47,690 nucleotides of DNA from an uncultured Clostridia bacterium (GTDB lineage: Bacteria > Bacillota > Clostridia > TANB77 > CAG-508): contig CALXHG010000015.1 in NCBI GenBank assembly GCA_944388045.1, positions 1 to 47,690 on the forward strand, written 5' to 3'. The position numbers were made by a program, and so were the translations under genes. Positions within the stretch are counted from its first letter, which is position 1. Each line of letters starts with the position of its first letter. Positions 27,893 through 36,127 of this stretch are shown here, one piece after another. The notes below the pieces were generated by a model that had not been told where the DNA came from, did not search any database, and saw only the letters and a program-made list of their open reading frames with translations.

Positions 27893-30649
27893 ATGAGTAT
27901 ATTTGGAAAAATATTTAAAAGCTATAGTGAAAAAGAAGTAAAAAGAATAATGCCAATAATAGAAGAGATAAATTCATTAGAACCAAAAATGAAAGAACTA
28001 ACAGATGAACAATTAAAAAATAAAACTAACGAATTTAAAGAACAGCTTAAACAAGGCAAAACACTAGATGATATATTACCAGAAGCATTTGCAGTTGTAA
28101 GAGAAGCATCAAGAAGAGTACTAGGAATGAGACATTTTGATGTACAACTAATAGGAGGAATAATATTACACCAAGGAAGAATTGCAGAAATGAAAACAGG
28201 TGAAGGAAAAACACTTGTAGCAACACTACCAGTATATCTAAATGCATTAACAGGAAAAGGAGTACATGTAATTACAGTAAATGATTACTTAGCCAAAAGA
28301 GACAGTGAATGGATGGGAAAACTATACAAATTTATGGGACTATCAGTTGGACTAGTAATTGCTGGAATGAATCCAAAAGAAAAGCAAAAAGCATATAATA
28401 GTGACATAACATATGGAACAAATAATGAATTCGGATTTGACTATTTAAGAGACAATATGGTTTTATATAAAGAACAATTAGTACAAAGAGGATTAGAATA
28501 TGCAATAGTAGACGAGATTGATAGTATATTAATAGATGAGGCAAGAACACCACTTATAATATCAGGCAGAGCAAATCAATCATCAGAATTATATAAAAAA
28601 GCAAATGACTTTGTAAAAAAATTAACACCAAAAATCATAGTAGAAGAAGACGTAAAGGATGAAGCTCAGGCAGAAGATAACGAAAACTATGATTACATAG
28701 TAGATTTAAAAGCAAAATCAGCATCATTAACTCAAAAAGGAATAAAAAAAGCAGAACAAGCATTTAATTTAGAGAACTTTAATGATATAGAAAATTCAAC
28801 AATAGTACACCATGTAAATCAAGCATTAAGAGCACATGGAATAATGAAAAAAGACATTGACTATATCGTAAAAGACGGAGAAGTTCTAATCGTTGACGAA
28901 TTTACAGGACGTATAATGTATGGTAGAAGATATAATAATGGTTTACATCAAGCAATAGAAGCAAAAGAAGGAGTAAAAATTGCAGACGAATCAAAAACAC
29001 TTGCAACAATCACTTTCCAAAACTATTTTAGAATGTATAACAAATTATCAGGAATGACAGGTACAGCAATGACAGAAGAAGATGAATTTGAAGAAATATA
29101 CAATTTAGATGTAGTATCAATTCCAACAAACAAGCCAATGATTAGAAAAGACCAAAATGATGCAATATATAAAAACGAAAAAGCAAAATTCAATGCAATA
29201 GTACAAAGCATAAAAGAAAGTCACGAAAAAGGACAACCAGTACTAGTAGGTACAGTATCAATCGAAAAATCTGAAAAATTAAGTAATATATTAAAAAAAG
29301 AAGGAATAAAACACGAAGTATTAAACGCAAAATATCACGAGAAAGAAGCGGAAATTATAGCACAAGCAGGAAAATTTGGAGCAGTAACAATAGCAACAAA
29401 CATGGCAGGACGTGGTACAGATATTATGCTTGGAGGAAACAGTGAATATCTTGCAAAACAAGAAATGAGAAAAAATAAAGTTCCTGAAGAGTTAATAGAA
29501 GAATCAAATACATATTATGAAACAGAAAATGAAGAAATTTTAAATGCAAGAAAAACATTCAAAGAATTAGAAGAAAAATATGATAAAGAAATAAAAGAAG
29601 AAAAAGAAAAAGTTATTGCTGTAGGTGGATTAAAAATAATAGGAACAGAAAGACATGAATCAAGAAGAATAGACAACCAGTTAAGAGGACGTAGTGGACG
29701 TCAAGGAGACCCAGGTGAATCAAAATTCTATATTGGATTAGATGATGATTTAATGAAAATATTTGGTGGAGACATGATTACAAAAGTATATAACACAATA
29801 GGAGTGGACGAAAATATACCAATAGAAAATAAAATCGTTAGTAATGCAGTAGAAACAGCACAAAAAAGAGTTGAAGGAAGAAACTTTAGCATAAGAAAAA
29901 ATGTCTTAAAATATGATGATGTAATGAATGCACAAAGAGAAATAATTTATAAACAAAGAAGACAAGTATTAGATGGAGAAAATATTAATCAAAATATTTT
30001 AAATATGATAAAATCACTTGCAGAAGAACTTGTATTGCAACAATATGCAGGAGAAAAAGAAGTAAATGAAGAATCTTTAAACCTAAATATAAAAAATATT
30101 TTTGGAATAGATATTAGTGAATTTGTAAAAGAAAATTCAAAAGATTCAAATGCAATTATAGAAAAACTACAAGAAACAGCTATACAAGAATATGCTAAAA
30201 AAGAAGAAATGGTTGGAAGTGAAGAATTAAGAGAATTAGAAAGAATTGTTATGCTTAAAGTTGTTGACCAAAAATGGATGAACCATATTGATAGCATGGA
30301 TGAATTAAAAGATGGAATAGGACTAAGAGCATATGGACAACAAGACCCAGTTGTTAAATATAGAATTGAAGGAATGGATATGTTTGATGAAATGATTTTA
30401 GATATTAAACATGATGTTGTTCAATTGTTAATGAATCTTCGTAAGAACGAAGAAGTGAAACGTGAAGAAACTGCTAGAATAACTAATGCAGCATTACAAG
30501 ATTTACAAAATTTAGATGCAGACCAAAGTAAAGTTAAATCACAGGTAAATAAAACAGTTGTAAACCAAGGTCCAAAAGTTGGTAGAAATGACCCTTGTCC
30601 ATGTGGTTCGGGAAAGAAATATAAGAACTGTTGTGGCAAAAACGCATAG
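27893..30649 (+). CDS. secA: Protein translocase subunit SecA
   Basis: 918-residue ATPase motor of the Sec export pathway. [14 protein letters not shown] (about residues 101-114) is the Walker [21 protein letters not shown] (about 206-225) the DEAD-like Walker B, and [14 protein letters not shown] and [18 protein letters not shown] the second nucleotide-binding domain. The C-terminus carries the SEC-C zinc motif [18 protein letters not shown]. It is complete and slightly longer than most Firmicute SecA proteins. It is monocistronic as far as can be seen, with neighbours unrelated in function. Confidence 0.98.
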   Translation: MSIFGKIFKSYSEKEVKRIMPIIEEINSLEPKMKELTDEQLKNKTNEFKEQLKQGKTLDDILPEAFAVVREASRRVLGMRHFDVQLIGGIILHQGRIAEMKTGEGKTLVATLPVYLNALTGKGVHVITVNDYLAKRDSEWMGKLYKFMGLSVGLVIAGMNPKEKQKAYNSDITYGTNNEFGFDYLRDNMVLYKEQLVQRGLEYAIVDEIDSILIDEARTPLIISGRANQSSELYKKANDFVKKLTPKIIVEEDVKDEAQAEDNENYDYIVDLKAKSASLTQKGIKKAEQAFNLENFNDIENSTIVHHVNQALRAHGIMKKDIDYIVKDGEVLIVDEFTGRIMYGRRYNNGLHQAIEAKEGVKIADESKTLATITFQNYFRMYNKLSGMTGTAMTEEDEFEEIYNLDVVSIPTNKPMIRKDQNDAIYKNEKAKFNAIVQSIKESHEKGQPVLVGTVSIEKSEKLSNILKKEGIKHEVLNAKYHEKEAEIIAQAGKFGAVTIATNMAGRGTDIMLGGNSEYLAKQEMRKNKVPEELIEESNTYYETENEEILNARKTFKELEEKYDKEIKEEKEKVIAVGGLKIIGTERHESRRIDNQLRGRSGRQGDPGESKFYIGLDDDLMKIFGGDMITKVYNTIGVDENIPIENKIVSNAVETAQKRVEGRNFSIRKNVLKYDDVMNAQREIIYKQRRQVLDGENINQNILNMIKSLAEELVLQQYAGEKEVNEESLNLNIKNIFGIDISEFVKENSKDSNAIIEKLQETAIQEYAKKEEMVGSEELRELERIVMLKVVDQKWMNHIDSMDELKDGIGLRAYGQQDPVVKYRIEGMDMFDEMILDIKHDVVQLLMNLRKNEEVKREETARITNAALQDLQNLDADQSKVKSQVNKTVVNQGPKVGRNDPCPCGSGKKYKNCCGKNA

Positions 30650-30767
30650 CACATACTGTTAGAGCATTTTATACTATGTACTTTTTATATAAATCCTTTA
30701 AATTATAAAATACCAGTAATATTGTATATAACATATATAAAAGATTAAAAGGAAAGAAGGAGTAGTT

Positions 30768-31235
30768 ATGAGTAAAATATTAGTAACATATTTTTCAGCA
30801 AGTGGAGTAACGAAAAGTGTTGCAGAAAAAATTGCAAGTGTAATTAATGGAGATTTATATGAGATAGAACCAAAGGAAAAATATACAGATGCAGATTTGG
30901 ACTGGCATAATAAACAAAGTAGATCATCTGTTGAAATGAAGAATAAATCTTTTAGGCCAGAAATGAAAGAAAATAGTTTAGATATAAGTAGTTATGATAC
31001 TATTTTAATAGGATTTCCTATATGGTGGGGAGTTGCTCCAACAGTTGTAAATACTTTTATTGAAAGTAAAAACTTTCAAGGAAAAATGTTAATACCATTT
31101 TGTACTTCAGGTGGCTCTGGTATGAGTTATGCTGAAAATGATTTAAGAAAAACATATCCAAACTATAATTGGAAAGAAGGTAAAAGATTAACAGGAAGAG
31201 AAAATGACGAAGATTTAAAAAATTGGATAAATTAA
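30768..31235 (+). CDS. Flavodoxin family protein
   Basis: 155 residues. The N-terminal FMN phosphate loop is YFSASGVTKSVAEKIA (about 7-22), close to the flavodoxin signature. GFPIWWGVAPTVVNTFIE (about 85-102) and FCTSGGSGMSYAENDL (about 112-127) bind the isoalloxazine ring. This is a small cytoplasmic electron carrier or NAD(P)H:quinone-type flavoprotein. GAAGGAG lies before the ATG. It shares a 23-nt gap with the kduD remnant, so the two were likely one operon. Confidence 0.9.
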   Translation: MSKILVTYFSASGVTKSVAEKIASVINGDLYEIEPKEKYTDADLDWHNKQSRSSVEMKNKSFRPEMKENSLDISSYDTILIGFPIWWGVAPTVVNTFIESKNFQGKMLIPFCTSGGSGMSYAENDLRKTYPNYNWKEGKRLTGRENDEDLKNWIN

Positions 31236-31258
31236 TTTTTAAGAAAAGAAATTAAACT

Positions 31259-31785
31259 ATGGTAAAGGATTTATTTAACTTAGATGGAAAAGTTGCAATA
31301 GTTACAGGAGCAAGTAGAGGACTTGGACAAGGCATGGCAATTGCTTTAGCACAAGCAGGAGCAAATGTAGTTGGAGTTGGTCAAAGTGATATGACATCAA
31401 CAAAAGCAGAAATAAACAAAGTAGGAAGAGAGTTTTTTGAAATAAAAGCAGATTTAACAACCACAGAAAAAGTAGATGAAATAGTAAGAAAAACTGTAGA
31501 AGAATTTGGAAGAGTAGATATTTTGGTTAATAATGCAAGAACAATGAATGGGCAAAATATAATATTAATGTAAATGCAATTGCTCCAGGATATATGGCAA
31601 CAGATAATACAAAAGCAATTAGAGAAGATGATAAAAGAAATTTAGAAATTTTAGAAAGAATACCTGCAGGAAGATGGGGAACCCCAGAAGATTTAGCAGG
31701 AGCAGTTGTTTTTCTTGCATCTAAAGCATCTGACTATGTAAATGGATATACATTGGCTGTTGATGGAGGATGGTTAGTAAGATAA
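31259..31785 (+). pseudogene. kduD: KduD-like short-chain dehydrogenase with internal deletion
   Basis: The first 97 residues (NAD-binding TGASRGLGQGMAIALAQAG, then DILVNNA) and the last ~75 ([16 protein letters not shown]..., [31 protein letters not shown]...VDGGWLVR) match 2-dehydro-3-deoxy-D-gluconate 5-dehydrogenase. About 80 residues between them, including the catalytic Ser and the YxxxK pair, are missing, and the joint at about 31545-31560 changes frame. The product cannot be an active dehydrogenase. Unlike the CGGA sites this is a large deletion and no CGG is involved. Confidence 0.85.
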
Positions 31786-31851
31786 TTCATAAAAGCATTG
31801 TCGGTTTTACATAAATTTTAAAAACATTAAAAACTTCAATAAAAAAGGTAA

Positions 31852-31907
31852 TAGCCAAAAATGTACGCCAGTTTTGCAAAAGTGAAATTGGCGTACATTT
31901 TTGGCTA
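31852..31907. terminator. Perfect 19-bp stem, strong terminator
   Basis: 31852-31870 is the exact complement of 31889-31907 (AGCCAAAAATGTACGCCA arms, 18-nt loop), followed by AAAAAG. The length and perfection are unusual for a simple terminator. It ends the flavodoxin/kduD unit and insulates the cotJ operon. Confidence 0.6.
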
Positions 31908-32023
31908 AAAAGTTAGATATTTACTTAATGTAAACAAGTTTTCTTAACATAAATGAGACATTATGGAGATGAAACAAAAAATATGAAGATGTATTTATTT
32001 TTGTAACAATTCAAAAAAAATGT

Positions 32024-32031
32024 CATAAAAT
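32024..32031 (+). promoter_or_regulatory. Possible SigE-type -10 element for cotJ
   Basis: CATAAAAT lies 32 nt before the cotJA start and resembles the mother-cell sporulation sigma -10 (CATAnnnT). I see no convincing -35 element, so this is tentative. Confidence 0.3.
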
Positions 32032-32062
32032 GTAATATAAAAATAAAAAAAGGAGGAATAAA

Positions 32063-32437
32063 ATGTTTACGCGTAGATACAAAAAATGTTACTGCATGAA
32101 CAATTCAAGTTACAATACAAGTAATGCGTCAGACAATTTAATAGAAGATAAATGTAATAATTTATGTTCAAATAATTGTTGTGATGAAATTACAGATAGT
32201 TGTGAATGTGGATTTGATGAAGAATATGAAATGGGAGTATTTCCAGAAAATCCAATGTTAGCACAAAGTTATGTTCCATGGCAATATATGGATAAAACAT
32301 TTAAACCATGTTTTGGATTAAAAATGGGTACAATATTTCCAGAACTAGTAAGTCCTTACATGCCTTGTCAATCAATGAGGACTAATGAATATTTAGAGGC
32401 AACAAATAAGATAGGGGAGGGATGTAACAAATGCTAG
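32063..32437 (+). CDS. cotJA: Spore coat associated protein CotJA
   Basis: 124 residues. The second half, MLAQSYVPWQYMDKTF...GLKMGTIFPELVSPYMP, is the CotJA signature. The first half is Cys/Asn-rich and poorly conserved. AAAGGAGG precedes the ATG. It overlaps cotJB by 7 nt. CotJ proteins are deposited in the inner spore coat of the mother-cell-made layer, which places this organism among endospore formers. Confidence 0.88.
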   Translation: MFTRRYKKCYCMNNSSYNTSNASDNLIEDKCNNLCSNNCCDEITDSCECGFDEEYEMGVFPENPMLAQSYVPWQYMDKTFKPCFGLKMGTIFPELVSPYMPCQSMRTNEYLEATNKIGEGCNKC

Positions 32438-32847
32438 AAGATGAAAATAGAAATTGTAATTGTATGTTTAACAATATGAATAATAATATGAATGCTAACA
32501 TGAATAATATTGAAAATAATATGAATTACAATAATATGAATACAAATTTTATAGCCAATATGGAAAACAAAATGTCAGATTGTGAATGTAATAAATTTAA
32601 TCAAACAAGAGAAGAAATGATAGAAAGAATTAAATGTTTAAATTTTGCAATTATAGAATTAGGTCTATATCTTGATACACATATTGATGATGAAAGAGCA
32701 ATTTGCTTACACAGAAAATATTGTAAAGAATATAGAGAATTAACAGATAAATATCAAAAAGTATATGGTCCATTAACAATACACTTTCCATGTAATAAAT
32801 GGAGATGGATTGAAGAACCATGGCCTTGGGAAAGGGGGAACTATTAA
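32431..32847 (+). CDS. cotJB: Spore coat protein CotJB
   Basis: 138 residues. An Asn/Met-rich N-terminus (about 1-45, NMNNNMN repeats) precedes the CotJB core: EEMIERIKCLNFAIIELGLYLDTH and YGPLTIHFPCNKWRWIEEPWPWE, a family hallmark. It overlaps cotJA and is followed after 3 nt by cotJC, the normal cotJABC order. The low-complexity head is an odd extension. Confidence 0.9.
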   Translation: MLEDENRNCNCMFNNMNNNMNANMNNIENNMNYNNMNTNFIANMENKMSDCECNKFNQTREEMIERIKCLNFAIIELGLYLDTHIDDERAICLHRKYCKEYRELTDKYQKVYGPLTIHFPCNKWRWIEEPWPWERGNY

Positions 32848-32850
32848 AAT

Positions 32851-33047
32851 ATGTGGACTTATAACAAAATATTAGAATATCCAATAAATATTAAATGTCC
32901 AGATCCACGTCTTGCAAAAGTAATAATTAGTCAATATGGAGGACCAGATGGGGAACTTGCTGCATCATTAAGATATTTAACACAAAGATTTGGAATGCCA
33001 GACCAAAAAGCAAAAGCTATTTTAAATGATATTCGGAACAGAAGAAT
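32851..33047 (+). pseudogene. cotJC: Spore coat protein CotJC (manganese catalase family), truncated by element 2
   Basis: The first 61 codons are standard CotJC (MWTYNKILEYPINIKCPDP, SQYGGPDGELAASLRYL, MPDQKAKAILNDI). Codon 62 is CGG (33034-33036). Skipping the C gives G-T-E-E, the conserved DIGTEE stretch that contributes to the di-manganese site, after which homology ends at about 33047 where a mobile element begins. Without the shift the frame runs 39 codons into element sequence and stops at 33153. About two thirds of the ~190-residue protein is missing here; the rest should lie beyond the far end of the element. Confidence 0.88.
33034..33037 (+). other. CGGA +1 frameshift site 4 (cotJC)
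   Basis: CGG is codon 62. Dropping the C gives D-I-G-T-E-E, matching CotJC and manganese catalases. The element insertion is only about 11 nt after the CGGA. Confidence 0.75.
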
Positions 33048-33052
33048 AGGCT

Positions 33053-33146
33053 CCAAAATGTTATCAATTAAACCGTCTATTGTTATCAAATATCAACTAA
33101 TGATAACAAAATGGAGCATATTCGACTGTACCATTTTGTTATCAAA
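33053..33146. repeat. Four TGTTATCA sites at the left end of element 2
   Basis: TGTTATCA occurs directly at about 33059, 33081 and 33138 and inverted at 33101-33108. Three copies lie in longer CCAAAATG/CCATTTTG contexts. Such clustered repeats just inside an end are typical of arm-type binding sites for an integrase or excisionase. Confidence 0.6.
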
Positions 33147-33350
33147 CCTTTAAAAGCCTATTTTAAGTAATTCAAATAAATTAAACGATAAAAAAATTAC
33201 CAATAAAATAAAAAAAGCCTTAAAATCGATTTTAAGAATTAGTAAGAGATTATATTTTTTAGGTATAATCTCTATTAATTTTGAAAGTAAAATTATTAAA
33301 AAATAATAGGTAGGAGTTATTTATTAAGTTAAAAAAAGGAGTAAACTATT
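33147..33350 (+). promoter_or_regulatory. Leader of element 2 operon with 10-bp hairpin
   Basis: AGAGATTATA (33245-33254) pairs perfectly with 33264-33273; TATAAT occurs in the right arm and could be a -10 box, so the repeat may be an operator. The rest of this gap is AT-rich with no ORF. AAAAAGGAG precedes the first gene. Confidence 0.4.
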
Positions 33351-34175
33351 ATGGAAAACAATTTACCAAGTAGTTATTATGCAATAATACCAGCATATAT
33401 TAGGTACAATAAAGAATTAAAATTTGCAGAAAGGTTAATGTATGGAGAAATAACAGCATTAAGCAATAAAGAAGGATATTGTTTTGCAAGTAACAGATAT
33501 TTTGCTGATTTATATGGAGTAAGTCAAAGCACAATATCAAGATGGATTTCACATTTAGCAGAATTGGGAAGTTTACACGTAGAGATAATAAGAAATGATA
33601 AAAAAGAAATTGTTGAAAGAAGAATTTATGTTGTAGATAACCCCTATATGCAAAATAATCAATACCCCTATGTGCAAAATAGTACATACCCTATATGCAG
33701 AAAGAGCAAAGATAATATTATAAATAATAATATGTTAGATAGTTTTTTTAATTATATTATAAATAAAGAAAAGAAAATTCCAAAAGAGTTTGAAAATTTA
33801 GAATCACAGATATTGGAGGTACTAGAAAATTATGAAATGATTTTTACAGAAGAAATACTAAAATATATGAGAACGGAAAATATTGAGAAAGTAAAAGTGA
33901 TAAGTTATTCATTAGCATTAACAGTAAAAGAAAACGTGAGCCATTTATTATATAAAATGAATAGAGAACAGATAATTAGTCTTTATGATGAATGTAAATT
34001 ACGAGAATCACAAAATAAAGATACAGATAATGAAATTATTAATTTTACAAATTATTATTATAAAAGTTTAAAAGGTCAACTTCTAAGGGGCAAGAGCCCC
34101 TCTTTTTTTATGCCTAAAAATAAGTTAGAAGAAAATAAATCATCTGAAGAAGATGAAGAAGGAGAGGAATTATAA
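33351..34175 (+). CDS. HTH replication/regulatory protein (replisome-organiser-like)
   Basis: 274 residues. The N-terminal 100 form a winged helix with FAERLMYGEITALSNKEGYCFASNRYFADLYGVSQSTISRWISHL, as in HTH_36-type initiators of phages and ICEs that organise replication of the excised form. The rest is helical and ends in an acidic tail (EEDEEGEEL). A GC-rich terminator hairpin lies inside the gene at 34086-34109, coding for RGKSPSFF. The last codons (GGAGAGGA) double as the ribosome site for the next gene 2 nt downstream. Confidence 0.7.
   Translation: MENNLPSSYYAIIPAYIRYNKELKFAERLMYGEITALSNKEGYCFASNRYFADLYGVSQSTISRWISHLAELGSLHVEIIRNDKKEIVERRIYVVDNPYMQNNQYPYVQNSTYPICRKSKDNIINNNMLDSFFNYIINKEKKIPKEFENLESQILEVLENYEMIFTEEILKYMRTENIEKVKVISYSLALTVKENVSHLLYKMNREQIISLYDECKLRESQNKDTDNEIINFTNYYYKSLKGQLLRGKSPSFFMPKNKLEENKSSEEDEEGEEL
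34086..34109 (+). terminator. Intrinsic terminator inside the HTH gene
   Basis: AGGGGC-AAGA-GCCCCT (34086-34101) followed by C and seven T is a textbook terminator, yet it lies 66 nt before the stop codon of the gene. Read-through would be needed to finish this mRNA and to reach the downstream genes. Confidence 0.7.
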
Positions 34176-34177
34176 AT

Positions 34178-34450
34178 ATGAGATATGTAAGATTTAATTT
34201 TATAGATGAAACATTTGGAGAAGAAGTAGAGTGTTTACTTATTTGGGATGATGAAGAATTTATCATTGTTACATTAGACGAAGAAGAAATAAAAATAAAG
34301 AAATATAAAGATATGCAAGAGTTACTTGTAGAATTTTTGACAAATAAAAATGAACTAGAGTTTTTAAGAAGTTTAACTATAGAACAGGAAAAAGATATAG
34401 ATGAATTGGAGGAAAAAATAAAATGGATGGAAAACAAAGAAAAACACTAA
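34178..34450 (+). CDS. Small acidic hypothetical protein
   Basis: 90 residues, rich in Glu/Asp/Ile, starting MRYVRFNFIDETFGEE and ending in a short coiled-coil-like segment (EKDIDELEEKIKWMENKEKH). I do not recognise a family. Its ribosome site is formed by the tail of the preceding gene, and its own end overlaps the next gene by 28 nt, so it is part of a tightly coupled set. Confidence 0.65.
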   Translation: MRYVRFNFIDETFGEEVECLLIWDDEEFIIVTLDEEEIKIKKYKDMQELLVEFLTNKNELEFLRSLTIEQEKDIDELEEKIKWMENKEKH

Positions 34451-34800
34451 AATTTAAAGGAGAAAATTTATTTATAGAAGTTTCACAATATAGAAGTAAT
34501 GGAAGAATAGCAATTTTATCATATACAGAAGAAGAACCATATTCAGACATAACTATTAATTTGCCAGGAATGTGCTTAGATGAAGATGAGGGTGCTATTA
34601 ATTCATTAGCAAAAAGTTGTGGACTGGAAAAAGCATTAATAAAAAATGGAATTATCAAAGAAGTATATGGAACAGCAAGATATAATATGGGAACTTATGA
34701 CATTGTTGCTTTTGATATAGAGGAACTAAGAAAATATGATCCAGAGGGAGTAAAAAATTTTGAAGAAGTATTACAACAAGATGAGGAAGAAATAGAATAA
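34423..34800 (+). CDS. DUF4313-like protein
   Basis: 125 residues. YRSNGRIAILSYTEEEPYSDITINLPG, then DEGAINSLA and GTARYNMGTYDIVAFDIEEL fit the DUF4313 pattern of small proteins common on Firmicute ICEs. Function is unknown. It starts behind GGAGG inside the preceding gene and ends in QQDEEEIE, one of several acidic tails in this element. Confidence 0.65.
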   Translation: MDGKQRKTLKFKGENLFIEVSQYRSNGRIAILSYTEEEPYSDITINLPGMCLDEDEGAINSLAKSCGLEKALIKNGIIKEVYGTARYNMGTYDIVAFDIEELRKYDPEGVKNFEEVLQQDEEEIE

Positions 34801-34820
34801 CCGATAAAGGAGAATTATAT

Positions 34821-35534
34821 ATGAGTGATAGTGTAAAACACATTGTGAATTTTAGTGGTGGAAAAGACAGTACAGCAATGCTACTAAGAATGTTAGAGGA
34901 AAATGTGCAAGTAGATGAAATTATATTTTGTAATGTAAAAGCCACTCAACAAATTGGTGGAGAATTACCAGAAATGTATGATTACATTAATAAAATAAAT
35001 AATTATATAAAACAAAAATACAACAAAGAAATTACAGTATTATCTCAGGAAAAAAGTTTTGAAGATTATTTTTATACTAAGAAAATAAGAGGAAAAAGAA
35101 AAGGACAAATATATGGCTTTCCAGCATTACAAGGTTCTTGGTGTAATGACAGATTAAAAGTAAGAGTTTTAAATCAATATTTAAAAACAAAAGAAAATTA
35201 TATAAGTTATATAGGAATTGCAGCAGATGAAACAGAAAGATTGAAAAGACTTAAAAGTAATGAATGTTCAATGTTAGAAAAATGGAACATGACAGAACAA
35301 GACTGTTTAGAATTTCTTAGAGAAAGAAGATTAGAAAATCCACTATATAAAAGACGAAAGAGGTTAGGTTGTTGGTTTTGTCCAAAACAAAATTTTGCAA
35401 CATTAAAAATTTTAAAAACAGAATATCCAAAATTATGGGAGAAACTTTTGCAATGGCAAAGAGATTCTCCTTTTCCTTTTAAAATGAATTTAACTATATG
35501 TGATTTAGATAGAAGATTTACAAAAGAAAATTAA
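34821..35534 (+). CDS. PP-loop ATPase / PAPS-reductase-like protein
   Basis: 237 residues. NFSGGKDSTAML (residues 9-20) is the PP-loop that forms an adenylated intermediate. WCNDRLKVRVLNQYL, GIAADETERLKRL and the Cys pair CWFCPKQ (about 195) are typical of phosphoadenosine phosphosulfate reductase-like proteins on phages and ICEs. It has no assimilatory sulfate neighbours. It stands directly before three DNA methyltransferases, so a nucleotide-modification role, analogous to DndC-like enzymes, is conceivable but not shown. AAAGGAG lies ahead of the ATG. Confidence 0.8.
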   Translation: MSDSVKHIVNFSGGKDSTAMLLRMLEENVQVDEIIFCNVKATQQIGGELPEMYDYINKINNYIKQKYNKEITVLSQEKSFEDYFYTKKIRGKRKGQIYGFPALQGSWCNDRLKVRVLNQYLKTKENYISYIGIAADETERLKRLKSNECSMLEKWNMTEQDCLEFLRERRLENPLYKRRKRLGCWFCPKQNFATLKILKTEYPKLWEKLLQWQRDSPFPFKMNLTICDLDRRFTKEN

Positions 35535-35552
35535 TAAAGGAGTAAACGAAAG

Positions 35553-36101
35553 ATGAAAGTTGATATATACAATACAGATAAGAAATACAATATTATTTAT
35601 GCTGATCCGCCCTGGCATTATAGAACTTGGAGAGATGGAAATGGAACAGCCAATAGGCATTACCAAACAATGAAAATAGAAGAAATAGTTGAAATGAAAG
35701 ACACAATTCAGAAAATATCTGAAAAAGACTGTGTTCTTTTTTTATGGGTTACTTTTCCTTGTCTATTAGAGGGAATTAAAACAATTAAAGAATGGGGATT
35801 TAAGTATAAGACTTGTGGATTTACTTGGGTAAAAAGAAATAAAGTAAGTGATACCTGGTTTTTTGGACTAGGACATTGGACCAGAGCTAATGCAGAAATA
35901 TGTTTAATTGCAACACGAGGACATATAAAAAGAATTTCTAATAAAGTTTCACAAGTAGTAGACACACATATTCAAGAACATAGTAAAAAGCCAGATATTG
36001 TACGAGATAGAATTGTAGAACTTATTGGAGATTTACCTCGCATTGAACTTTTTGCAAGACAAACTGCAGAAGGTTGGGATTGTTGGGGAAATGAAGTTTA
36101 A
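35553..36101 (+). CDS. MT-A70 family adenine methyltransferase
   Basis: 182 residues. DPPWHYRTW (residues 17-25) is the catalytic DPPW motif, and LFLWVTFP (about 67-74) and IEEWGFKYK-like KEWGFKYKTCGFTWVK follow in the family order. CLIATRGH and the PDIVRDRIVELIGDLPRIELFAR end are standard. It methylates adenine N6, most likely in DNA of the element. No restriction nuclease is adjacent. It lies 18 nt behind the PP-loop gene and 26 nt before the C5 methyltransferase. Confidence 0.88.
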   Translation: MKVDIYNTDKKYNIIYADPPWHYRTWRDGNGTANRHYQTMKIEEIVEMKDTIQKISEKDCVLFLWVTFPCLLEGIKTIKEWGFKYKTCGFTWVKRNKVSDTWFFGLGHWTRANAEICLIATRGHIKRISNKVSQVVDTHIQEHSKKPDIVRDRIVELIGDLPRIELFARQTAEGWDCWGNEV

Positions 36102-36127
36102 AACAAAAGAAAAGGAGATATATACAA

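Noticed and set aside
31259..31785. kduD break as a fifth CGGA frameshift
   Set aside because: There is no CGG at the joint, and about 80 residues are missing, so it is a deletion.
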